From Bifidobacterium rousetti (lineage in GTDB: Bacteria > Actinomycetota > Actinomycetes > Actinomycetales > Bifidobacteriaceae), in assembly GCF_008698235.1 (NCBI RefSeq), contig NZ_PEBH01000008.1, positions 1-56,529 of the forward strand: a stretch of DNA of 56,529 nucleotides. The letters are read 5' to 3'. A model generated the notes under the pieces. The model was given only the letters and a program-made list of their open reading frames with translations, was not told the DNA's origin and ran no database searches. Shown one piece after another: positions 32,203 to 40,216 of this stretch (position 1 is the stretch's first letter; each line of letters opens with the position of its first letter). The position numbers and the translations under genes are program-made.

Positions 32203-34377
32203 ATGGCCGGTCGACTGACAGGGAACCATATCCGGATGCTCGCCGACACCTACGAGCGGATCGTCGCCGACGGCACGCCCGCGCATGACGTGTACTCCGC
32301 GATCGATCCCACGCATGGTGGTAGCGGCGAATACCGGACGCCGAATGTGAGGGATTGGACGGACGTGGAGATCATCCAGGCGTGCAACAGGTATCTGACG
32401 TGGCTGAACGGGCAATCCGATGACGCCATGCCTGAGGCGCGGACGCTGGTCGAACGGCTGCGCGGCAAGGCGTTCGAACGGTCGGGTCTCGCTGATGAGG
32501 GCGTCGAATCACCTGAGCTTCTTGGAGCGAGGAGTGTCGGCGACCGTATCCGCCCGCGTCCGATCCGTGACCAGCTTTCCCGTATCAGGACCCTCGACCG
32601 GGTCCTGACCCGATCGGCGGCGGACCATGGTTGGAATCTGGGCACTGGTACGCCTGCCATGAGCCCGCTTGACAGGGTGCGATCCCGCACACGAGCATAC
32701 GGGCGACTTCAAGCGGCGAATGATCCGAACGTGCGATCTGACGCGAACAGGCACGGGGACATGCGTGCCCTGCTTATCTTGGAATCGTTCGGTTTGGGGA
32801 ACCATTGGAAGGAAGCGGAATCCGAGCTCAGGGCCGTGGACATCCTGCGCGCCGACGAATTCGAACCGCTCATCCATCCGTGGGAGCGTACCGAGGGCCT
32901 GCATACGGCGATCGACACGTGGGAACGCAACTGTGTGGCGTTGGATGATATGCCGTCCGGACGTGGCGTCATGTCGGACATCACGCGACTGGCGTCCGTG
33001 CTGGACAATCGGGTGAACGTCATGCTCGTCGAGGACGGGTATGACATCGTTCCCGACGACCTGCCGCCCCTGCCGGCCGTGTCGGGACGCGGGCCGATCC
33101 CGGAACTGCGCCGGGACGCGCACCGGCTCGGCCTCGACCTCGCGCGCAGCCTCGACACCGACGGGACCATGACCGGCAAGGACACGATCCGCAAGGCCGT
33201 CCGGTTCGGCGAGCTCCTGCTTGAATCGTACGGATTGCGCACGCCGGTCCATGACGCCACGTGGGACGAACGCGCGAACATGGCCGACCTGATCACGAAT
33301 CGGATCGACCCGCACATCGCCCCCGTCCTGTGGTGGGACGTCACCCCGGTCAACGGGGGAACCGCGCACGACGCGTGGATGCACGCCAACCAGGACGCAC
33401 GGCCGGCCACACCCGAACCGGAACCCAGTGAACCCGTGCATGCGAGCACCATCGACCCGGACGGGTTCGTGCGTGACATCGCGGAGACGCTGCGCACGGT
33501 CTCCCAGCAGGGTTTGGTCGATCTCGCGTCGGCCCATGGGGTCATGACCGTCACCCGTCACGACGCCAAGCCCGGCGATCCGAAGGTCCTCATCAGTCTC
33601 AGCGACGGCGGATACCCCGACGTCGACCATTCGGACCTGTCCGCCACGGCGACACGGGTCTTCGCGGACGGGAACACGCAACCCTGGTGCCGGTACGACC
33701 AACATCCCGGGGAGGATACGGGCATGCAGACGGCCGACGGGTCGGAGCGTTTCGTCGGAACCATCCTCAACGGTCTGGGCATAGACCAGCCCATGAACCT
33801 GTCGGGACGCAGCCGTGCGACTGCATGGCTGTCCTACGTGGGGGGAAGGCTCGACAGGATCGCACGATACAACCAGTCCGAACAGATCCTCGACAATGAC
33901 GAGACCGTGCTGCGCATCCCGTCCGGCGGGCTCGTGGGCCTCGACCAGTTCCGCACCATCCTGCCCGACCCACTGCAGCAGGACCGGTACATCGCCATGG
34001 CCGGCAACCCGCGCAACATGGGCCGGGTCCCGGACAAAGAGTGGAACGACCCCTCCCATTGGGCCACACTGGCCGGTGACACGCTCATGGACAACGACGC
34101 GGACCCTACGCGCATGGGATGCGCGTTGACCACGCCAGCACGCGAACCCGCCACCATCGGACGGACCTTCCCCATGTACCAGGACGGGGCCGACGGCCAG
34201 CCATACCGTGACCTGCACGCCGCCACCCAGGCCACACTGGAACGCTCGTCCATCGAATCCGCGTACCCGGATCCGGTCAACGCCGACCCGTACCTGAACC
34301 CCGCCGCCCAGGCGCCGATCCTGAACGCCACGGTTCCGGAACCCACGCCGGCAACGGTCGGGCCTTCGATTGGCTGA
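32203..34377 (+). CDS. Large-array paralogue 6 (domains C and B, DPY tail)
   Basis: 724 residues from ATG 32203. The N-terminus is a diverged module C (LTGNHIRMLADTYERIVADG...VRDWTDVEIIQACNRYLTW). A middle region (SPLDRVRSRTRAYGR...LLILESFGLGN) occurs in variant form twice. The second half contains module B (FVGTILNGLGI...ATAWLSYVGGRLDRI...PSGGLVGLDQFRTILPDPLQQDRYIAM...WNDPSHW). The tail is YPDPVNADPYLNPAAQAP ending VGPSIG. It shares whole-length layout with paralogue 10. Function unknown. Confidence 0.8.
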   Translation: MAGRLTGNHIRMLADTYERIVADGTPAHDVYSAIDPTHGGSGEYRTPNVRDWTDVEIIQACNRYLTWLNGQSDDAMPEARTLVERLRGKAFERSGLADEGVESPELLGARSVGDRIRPRPIRDQLSRIRTLDRVLTRSAADHGWNLGTGTPAMSPLDRVRSRTRAYGRLQAANDPNVRSDANRHGDMRALLILESFGLGNHWKEAESELRAVDILRADEFEPLIHPWERTEGLHTAIDTWERNCVALDDMPSGRGVMSDITRLASVLDNRVNVMLVEDGYDIVPDDLPPLPAVSGRGPIPELRRDAHRLGLDLARSLDTDGTMTGKDTIRKAVRFGELLLESYGLRTPVHDATWDERANMADLITNRIDPHIAPVLWWDVTPVNGGTAHDAWMHANQDARPATPEPEPSEPVHASTIDPDGFVRDIAETLRTVSQQGLVDLASAHGVMTVTRHDAKPGDPKVLISLSDGGYPDVDHSDLSATATRVFADGNTQPWCRYDQHPGEDTGMQTADGSERFVGTILNGLGIDQPMNLSGRSRATAWLSYVGGRLDRIARYNQSEQILDNDETVLRIPSGGLVGLDQFRTILPDPLQQDRYIAMAGNPRNMGRVPDKEWNDPSHWATLAGDTLMDNDADPTRMGCALTTPAREPATIGRTFPMYQDGADGQPYRDLHAATQATLERSSIESAYPDPVNADPYLNPAAQAPILNATVPEPTPATVGPSIG

Positions 34378-34401
34378 CCATAAAAATGACAGGCATGAGC
34401 A

Positions 34402-34438
34402 GGGGCGGGTCATCGTATCGGATGGTCCGCCCCTTGTT
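34402..34438 (+). terminator. Terminator of large-array gene 6
   Basis: GGGGCGG-GTCATC...GATGGT-CCGCCCC followed by TTGTTT. Confidence 0.85.
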
Positions 34439-34450
34439 TGCGCCCGCATG

Positions 34451-34535
34451 ACAATATCGGGGGAGTGAATCCATGCCGGGCCGTGACCATTCCGATACGA
34501 CCCCGACTTGTGGGGCTAGGAAAGGACACGGGATC
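34451..34535 (+). promoter_or_regulatory. Standard large-array leader (copy 6)
   Basis: ACAATATCGGGGGAGTG, then CCCC-GACTTGT-GGGG and AGGAAAGGACACGGGATC before ATG 34536. Confidence 0.75.
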
Positions 34536-36254
34536 ATGGCATACTTCGACATTCTGCCTGACGAGCACATCAACGTGCTTGCATGGGCCCTCGTCCGGCG
34601 TGGCGGAAGGCATGACGATCTGGAGGCCGGCGAATGGCTGGCCGACAGGAACAGGCGGCCGTCATCCTCTGACATGCACGGGAATGTGCCCGAATACCAT
34701 TGGGCGTTGCCCCGGCATGAAGACTGGAGCGAGAGGGATCTCGCCGCAGCCGCCAACGAGTACGTCCAGAACACGTTTATCGGCTGGTCGGAGTTGTGGG
34801 ACAACCGTTTCAGTGATCTGGCCCATATGGTCACGGACATGGCGCGTGAGGCGCCGTATGGTGAGACGCTGGTCATCCGCGCGGACAGCACGCCGTCGAG
34901 GACGGCGCGTGACTGGTTCCTGCAGGATCTGTTCGGCAACTTCCAGGAACAAATCCAAAGGCTCGGATCGGACGTATACGTTGATAAGAACCTCGATAGG
35001 ATCGGCAACCTCCGGCATGCCGCCAAGGAGTTCATTTGGGCCCTCGATCAGGAACCGGACATCGAACCGGTCGCCGACGCTTCGCGGCCGGACAGGATCG
35101 CGGACCTGGTCCTCGAAGCGTACGGGCTTGGGCCCTATGTCGAGAACGCCACAAGCGTGGAACGCTCCCATCTCGCCGCCCTGCTTGACGGGCCCATCGG
35201 ACACGTCGACCCGCGCAACGCAGTCACCGAACTCGAACAGCATGCGAAGGAATGGATGCGGATCCACGTGCCCGACACCGCATGGTGGAATACAACGGAC
35301 AGGACGATCGACAGGCTCAGCGACGAACGCATGTACGGACGGCTCAACAAGGCCATATACGCTTGGCGGCTCGGCTATGACCGGGAGCGGAAGATCCCCG
35401 GCTACGAACGCCCCTCCTATGATCTGCCTGAGCGGGTCCAGTTCAAGGAACACGCCGACCTTGCCGGCAAAGTGGCCCACGCATACCAGCCGGAACTGGA
35501 CGCTGATCGCATCTCCGTGCTGATCCAGGACGCCTTCGATCCCGCAGGACCGAACTCCCCGGCGGGATACCCGCCGGAGGAGGTGGATTGGGTCCGGTAT
35601 CTGATCGTGGAACACCTTAGGCCGGAGGCGATACAGAGCAAAAGCATCAGCAAAGATGTCGAACAAGCGTTTACCTCATGGTGGGACGGGGCAGCCGCGA
35701 TGATCGGCGAATGGGAGTACGAACCCCAGGACCCGGAACCCGATGAGGACGGTGACCCCTCGTACGACTGGACATACGACGAGGATGACGACATGGACGA
35801 CGACCTTGAACCCTACCCGTCTGACAGCATGCCCGTCGACACCGCGAACCTCGACAAGCTCGTGGAGACATGGGGCGAGACCATGGACGATGTGATGGTC
35901 TCCGACCATCCGACCCGGATCGCGGACCGCATCCTCGAAACCAATGGCCTCGACCCTGTCGAACAACCCGACTTGGAAACACAGGTCGCGGATTACATCA
36001 CGCCCACGTTCGACCGGCTCGACGGGAACCTGCCCGCCGGCAGCCGCACGTTCGCCCGCCTCGCCATTGAGAGCCACTTGGAGGGCGCGGACACGTCCGG
36101 TCCGGTCCAATCACCCGTCGTCGGAACGCCGGCATACCCGGATCCGGTGAACGCCGACCCGTATGCGAGTCCGGCCGACCAGGCGCCCGACCCGACCGCC
36201 ACGACATCGCCGACCGTCGACCCGTCACCGGCGAGGCCGGCTCCGACACTCTAG
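34536..36254 (+). CDS. Large-array paralogue 7 (domains C and A, DPY tail)
   Basis: 572 residues. Module C is FDILPDEHINVLAWALVRRGG...YHWALPRHEDW. The centre (LRHAAKEFIWALD...LEAYGLGPYVENATSVERSHL) and module A (HPTRIADRILETNGLDPVEQP...DRLDGNLPAGSRTFARLAIESH) match paralogues 3 and 4. An acidic block (EDGDPSYDWTYDEDDDMDDDLE) precedes module A. The tail is YPDPVNADPYASPADQAPDP, and the final residues (ARPAPTL) lack GPSL. Function unknown. Confidence 0.8.
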   Translation: MAYFDILPDEHINVLAWALVRRGGRHDDLEAGEWLADRNRRPSSSDMHGNVPEYHWALPRHEDWSERDLAAAANEYVQNTFIGWSELWDNRFSDLAHMVTDMAREAPYGETLVIRADSTPSRTARDWFLQDLFGNFQEQIQRLGSDVYVDKNLDRIGNLRHAAKEFIWALDQEPDIEPVADASRPDRIADLVLEAYGLGPYVENATSVERSHLAALLDGPIGHVDPRNAVTELEQHAKEWMRIHVPDTAWWNTTDRTIDRLSDERMYGRLNKAIYAWRLGYDRERKIPGYERPSYDLPERVQFKEHADLAGKVAHAYQPELDADRISVLIQDAFDPAGPNSPAGYPPEEVDWVRYLIVEHLRPEAIQSKSISKDVEQAFTSWWDGAAAMIGEWEYEPQDPEPDEDGDPSYDWTYDEDDDMDDDLEPYPSDSMPVDTANLDKLVETWGETMDDVMVSDHPTRIADRILETNGLDPVEQPDLETQVADYITPTFDRLDGNLPAGSRTFARLAIESHLEGADTSGPVQSPVVGTPAYPDPVNADPYASPADQAPDPTATTSPTVDPSPARPAPTL

Positions 36255-36275
36255 AAAACAACCGACGTCACAGGA

Positions 36276-36303
36276 GGGGCGGGCCGGACGGTCCGCCCCT
36301 TTT
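36276..36303 (+). terminator. Rho-independent terminator of large-array gene 7
   Basis: GGGGCGG-GCCGGACGGT-CCGCCCC followed by TTTT. Confidence 0.9.
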
Positions 36304-36318
36304 CGCTTGTCCGGCATG

Positions 36319-36403
36319 GGAATATCGATGGTCCCGTATCCGTGCGGACCGTGGACCGTTCGAATACGGTTCCCAAACAGCGGGACCGGGAAAGGATACA
36401 GGA
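36319..36403 (+). promoter_or_regulatory. Standard large-array leader (copy 7)
   Basis: GGAATATCG, first hairpin ACCGT..ACGGT, second GGTTCC-CAAACAGC-GGGACC (compensated pair change), GGGAAAGGATACAGGA, ATG. Confidence 0.8.
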
Positions 36404-36976
36404 ATGGCCAGAGTGAATCTGTCCGACAGGCAGCTCGCGGCGCTTGCCGAAGCATACCATGATCGCGTCGCGGAGCAGGCGCTGCCCGTGGAACGGGTGT
36501 TCGACCTACTTGCGGACAACGACCCGGAACGCCAGTACACGGCGCACATGATGCCCAGACAGTTGGATGACATGGAAACCGTCCAGGCGTGCAACGCGTA
36601 TTTCAGCCGGGTGCCCGACGCGGCCGGCACGCCGGCCGGCCAGCTTGTGGACCAGTTGCGCGATCAGGCGTTTGCGCAGGCGACCGCCCCCGGCACCGGC
36701 CTGGAGGATCTGAACACCCCCGGACATGATCCGAGCCGGCTTGGTTCCCTGTTCATCGGCGAACCGCTGGTACCCCCGGACTCGGGCGTTCCCAACGCGA
36801 CGACGGTGGAGTGCGACATCGATTGGGACGGCCCGTATGATGACGAGGACGACATGCCGTACCCGGATCCGATGGGCGCCGACCCGTACGCGAACCCGGT
36901 CGACCATGCGCCCGACCCCACGGCCGTCGGCATGACGCAACCGTCGCCGTCACCGTCCGGACCGTCGCTGTCCTGA
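36404..36976 (+). CDS. Minimal large-array paralogue 8 (diverged C start plus DPY tail)
   Basis: 190 residues, ATG after GGGAAAGGATACAGGA. It opens with a shortened version of the paralogue 6/10 N-terminus (VNLSDRQLAALAEAYHDRVAEQ...LDDMETVQACNAYFSRVP). It then passes quickly through an acidic linker to the tail YPDPMGADPYANPVDHAPDP, ending SGPSLS. It lacks modules A and B entirely. Either an internal deletion kept the frame, or the N-terminus and tail alone are the working minimum. Its leader and terminator are intact. Confidence 0.8.
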   Translation: MARVNLSDRQLAALAEAYHDRVAEQALPVERVFDLLADNDPERQYTAHMMPRQLDDMETVQACNAYFSRVPDAAGTPAGQLVDQLRDQAFAQATAPGTGLEDLNTPGHDPSRLGSLFIGEPLVPPDSGVPNATTVECDIDWDGPYDDEDDMPYPDPMGADPYANPVDHAPDPTAVGMTQPSPSPSGPSLS

Positions 36977-36995
36977 CAGGCCATCCACGATCGAA

Positions 36996-37043
36996 CACGA
37001 GGAAGGCGGACCATTCTCACGGGATGGTCCGCCTTCCTCGTGT
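36996..37043 (+). terminator. Long terminator stem of large-array gene 8
   Basis: CACGAGGAAGGCGGACCAT/ATGGTCCGCCTTCCTCGTG, 19 perfect pairs around a short loop, the longest stem in this array. There is no strong T-run. Confidence 0.8.
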
Positions 37044-37055
37044 GTTCCGGCATGG

Positions 37056-37143
37056 GGAATATCGGGAGAGTGGTATCAACGCGAACCGTGATCCGGCTGA
37101 GACACGGCACCGGAACGTTGGTGCCGGGAAAGGAACAGGGATC
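37056..37143 (+). promoter_or_regulatory. Standard large-array leader (copy 8)
   Basis: GGAATATCGGGAGAGTGG, CCG..CGG first hairpin, second GGCACC-GGAACGTT-GGTGCC (compensated), GGGAAAGGAACAGGGATC, ATG. Confidence 0.85.
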
Positions 37144-39531
37144 ATGGCAGAACCACAGCCAAGCGACGTCACCCGACCAACCGAATACGATCTCGCCGAA
37201 CTGATCGACGGCGGCAACAGGGGAGGAATATCCTGGTTCGCGCAGGACATGGCGTCCGCCATCCATGATCTGACGGTCCGCGCGCCCGTCAACGCGACCA
37301 TCGACTACGACAATTACACGATCAACTTGACCAGACGCGACGCCGGGCCGGATGATCCGATCGTCAGAGTCGGCCGCGCGTTCGCCGGGTCGGACAGCGA
37401 CCGGCTGCAGACCATCAGGCAGGTCAACGGGGGCCGTGGCTATCTCGTGGAATTCCCCGCCGACCCGGATCGTGCCGGACACGGCATGTACGGCGGGGAC
37501 GCGCTGGAACGCTACCTCGCCCAGGCGCTCGACGTGCCGGCCCCGCAAGGCGTCACCCCGGAACGGGCAGCCGCATGGTACGAATCCATGAACGGACACC
37601 TCACTACACTGACCATCCAACGCCGCGACAGGATACGGACGGACCGCAGCACGCACCTGTTCTCGCCGAAAGTGGGTGTGATGAACTTGGAAAGCGGTTT
37701 GGGGATTACCCTTGACCAGTTCTTCAAGGTATGCCCGGGCGAAACCCAACGGTACCGGTTCATCGCCATGATAGACAGCCATGACGAGCGAAACCGGAAT
37801 GAGGAATTCGCCAAGGCCGCGGCTTCTGACCCGTATTGGGCGTCGAAGCATTGGGACGACCATGACTATTGGAGCGAGATAGAGCAGGGCACCCGAAACG
37901 TGTGGCCACCGGAAGAAAAACACCTCTTCTTTAACCCCTGGAATGATTTGGAACCGAATCCCATTTACGTCGAAAACCGCGGCTATGACTTGATCCGTCA
38001 CTGGGGTGACGACAAGTACAGTTTCTCCTGGCAGTCACCCCGGTATGTGGTCGAAAGCATCATGCGGGCCAATGACATGGACATGCTCGAACATCCGAAG
38101 CTCTTCCAGAGCCTGCTCATTCGAGTCACCCCGTTCCTCGAGAAATTGGACCACTCCCAGTCGTTCACACGCGGCAACTTCGCTCGCCACATCACCGACA
38201 ACGAGCCGTTGCAGCCGTTGAACATCGAACCGGGCGGGGACAATTGGGTCGAGGGGCTGGGCGACGGCTACGATCCCAAGGGGGTCATCGCGATGGGCTG
38301 GCTGCCGGTCGACAAGACGCAGATGGACCGGCGCATCGAGGTCAGCCGGATGATGTGGTCCGCGCAGGAACGGTTCGGTGATTTCGCGCCGGGAGGGTTC
38401 GTGTCCGACGCGGCGTCCATGCTCGTGGACCTTGAATCAAAGGGCGTGATCACGATCCACCCCACCCCGGCCGAAATCGGCGGCGTCGACATCACCGCAG
38501 CCAATGCCACTCCTACCACTCCTATCGAAAAGAAGGAGACGCAAAGAAAGTGGAGTCGGGTCCGGGGGACGGTGATCGGATTCACACCCGTGGAGGAACT
38601 ACAAGGCGACCGTACGATCAGGCTGACGGCCACGCGCGGCGACATGCCCGGCGTGGATGCCAACGACGCTCGCATCGGCATCGCGGTCGTGAAACCGGAC
38701 GATATCATCCCGCTCGGGTCATACGATCAGCATCCCGACGCGCCCGACCCGTCCGTCGCCAACATGGACCTCATCCGGGAACGCCCCGAGCGTCGCGGCA
38801 TCGGCAAATGGTCGTGGAACGAGGCCACGCAGCAGACCGTCATCGAGAACTCGGACCAGCTCGCCGACACCCTGCTCCAGGATCTCCACATCACCCCGCC
38901 CGAGGACAGGACCGTCACACCGACGCGTGCGGCCTCATGGTTCCAGTACGCGCAGGAACGGGTGAACGCCTACACCACGCACAACAGTCCGGACGGGTCC
39001 ACCCGGTTCGACGGCACGCCATTCCAGTCTGACGAGCTGACCCTCCATTCGACGGTCGGCAGCCTGATCGGCCTGGACCAGTTCCACAAGGCGTTGCCCT
39101 CCACCATCCAACAGGACCGGTATATCGGCATGATGCACGACAACATCACCGAAAACACCGTGAACAACTGGAACGACCCCGCGTACTGGCATGCTAGGGC
39201 CGCCAACGCGCTCCTGGCCGGCGATCGTGGGGAACGGCAGGCGCACGCGGCCCTGACCACGCCCGAACGGAACGCGCTGCCACGTGAGGAACGTCAACCG
39301 TTGTTCCCCGACGCCACCGGCGAAGAACTCTACCAGGCGTTGCACGCCGGACCCGCCACCGTCCCCGCCATCGACTCCGCCGTGATGCGGGGGATCGACC
39401 CCGGTCCGGCCATGTATCCGGATCCGGCGAACGCCGACCCGTACATGAACCCGGTCGACCATGCGCCCGACCGGTCCGGCCCGTCCATCCCGCAGCCGAC
39501 GGTCGCACCGTCGGGCCCGTCGCTCGCCTGA
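37144..39531 (+). CDS. Large-array paralogue 9 (two B modules and A, DPY tail)
   Basis: 795 residues, the largest member. Module B occurs twice: about 100-250 (ALERYLAQALDVP...AAAWYESMNGHLTTL...LGITLDQFFKVCPGETQRYRFIAM) and about 560-720 (LADTLLQDLHI...AASWFQYAQERVNAY...LIGLDQFHKALPSTIQQDRYIGM...WNDPAYW). A weak module A lies between them (SPRYVVESIMRANDMDMLEHP). The tail is YPDPANADPYMNPVDHAPD ending SGPSLA. It probably arose by fusion of a paralogue-5-like and a paralogue-6-like gene. No known function. Confidence 0.8.
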   Translation: MAEPQPSDVTRPTEYDLAELIDGGNRGGISWFAQDMASAIHDLTVRAPVNATIDYDNYTINLTRRDAGPDDPIVRVGRAFAGSDSDRLQTIRQVNGGRGYLVEFPADPDRAGHGMYGGDALERYLAQALDVPAPQGVTPERAAAWYESMNGHLTTLTIQRRDRIRTDRSTHLFSPKVGVMNLESGLGITLDQFFKVCPGETQRYRFIAMIDSHDERNRNEEFAKAAASDPYWASKHWDDHDYWSEIEQGTRNVWPPEEKHLFFNPWNDLEPNPIYVENRGYDLIRHWGDDKYSFSWQSPRYVVESIMRANDMDMLEHPKLFQSLLIRVTPFLEKLDHSQSFTRGNFARHITDNEPLQPLNIEPGGDNWVEGLGDGYDPKGVIAMGWLPVDKTQMDRRIEVSRMMWSAQERFGDFAPGGFVSDAASMLVDLESKGVITIHPTPAEIGGVDITAANATPTTPIEKKETQRKWSRVRGTVIGFTPVEELQGDRTIRLTATRGDMPGVDANDARIGIAVVKPDDIIPLGSYDQHPDAPDPSVANMDLIRERPERRGIGKWSWNEATQQTVIENSDQLADTLLQDLHITPPEDRTVTPTRAASWFQYAQERVNAYTTHNSPDGSTRFDGTPFQSDELTLHSTVGSLIGLDQFHKALPSTIQQDRYIGMMHDNITENTVNNWNDPAYWHARAANALLAGDRGERQAHAALTTPERNALPREERQPLFPDATGEELYQALHAGPATVPAIDSAVMRGIDPGPAMYPDPANADPYMNPVDHAPDRSGPSIPQPTVAPSGPSLA

Positions 39532-39550
39532 CACGGGCTCCGACAACCAA

Positions 39551-39589
39551 GGGGGGCGGGCCATCCACGAATCGGATGGCCCGCCCCCC
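39551..39589. terminator. Bidirectional terminator between convergent genes
   Basis: GGGGGGCGGGCCATC...GATGGCCCGCCCCCC, 15-bp perfect stem. It serves the + gene ending at 39531 and the - gene ending at 39607. Confidence 0.85.
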
Positions 39590-39606
39590 TTCGTATGCGT
39601 TTGATA

Positions 39607-39966
39607 TCAGTATACGGCGACGATGATGATCGACCCCACGCACAGGAGCGCGGCGACGATCAACGTGCCGATCCACACGGGTGTCCGACCCTTGTCCGTG
39701 AACATGCTGCATGCGCCGATCACGGTCATCGCGAGGCCTACCACGCCGAACACGCTCACCTGGTCCCACAATGGCATCAGCGCGAAGATCGTGGCGATCA
39801 CGGCGAGGGTGATGCCCGCGACCGCGAACCCTCGACTCAATTCGTTCGGCGTGCGCGGCGCACGCTCGGGCGTGGGCGTGGGCGTGGGCGTGGGTTGTGG
39901 TTCGGGCATGGGTTGCGGCGGGATCATTTGTGGCTGGTTTCGATAGTACGGGTTGGGTGCCGGCAT
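39607..39966 (-). CDS. Small membrane protein inserted in the large array
   Basis: 119 residues from ATG 39966 with GAGGACG upstream. The N-terminal 45 residues are proline-rich (PAPNPYYRNQPQMIPPQPMP, EPQPTPTPTPTP). Three membrane segments follow (GFAVAGITLAVIATIFALMPLW, VSVFGVVGLAMTVIGACSMF, PVWIGTLIVAALLCVGSIIIVAVY). It is the only - strand gene within the array, so it looks like a later insertion. The shape is common among actinobacterial DUF4190-like proteins, but I do not claim membership. Confidence 0.8.
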   Translation of the reverse strand: MPAPNPYYRNQPQMIPPQPMPEPQPTPTPTPTPERAPRTPNELSRGFAVAGITLAVIATIFALMPLWDQVSVFGVVGLAMTVIGACSMFTDKGRTPVWIGTLIVAALLCVGSIIIVAVY

Positions 39967-40130
39967 CGTCCTCGACCTCCTCCGGCTGGGTTCCTTGTGG
40001 ACGCTTCCATCATCGCCGAGGAGAAGGGTGTGGCGCATTGGCGAAACCCACGAAAACCTGCGCCCCCGATTGGACATGCCGGCATCGTCTCCTAGAAACC
40101 GGTGACGTCCGGCAACGGCGGCAAGGGCGT

Positions 40131-40216
40131 GGAATATCGGCGGGTCGGTGACGGGAGGGGTTGTGACCGGTCTGAGTCGGCTCCGACAGGCGGAGCCGGG
40201 AAAGGGAGACTGGATC
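40131..40216 (+). promoter_or_regulatory. Standard large-array leader (copy 9)
   Basis: GGAATATCGGCGGGTCGGTG, CCG..CGG first hairpin, second GGCTCC-GACAGGC-GGAGCC (compensated), GGGAAAGGGAGACTGGATC, ATG. Confidence 0.85.
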
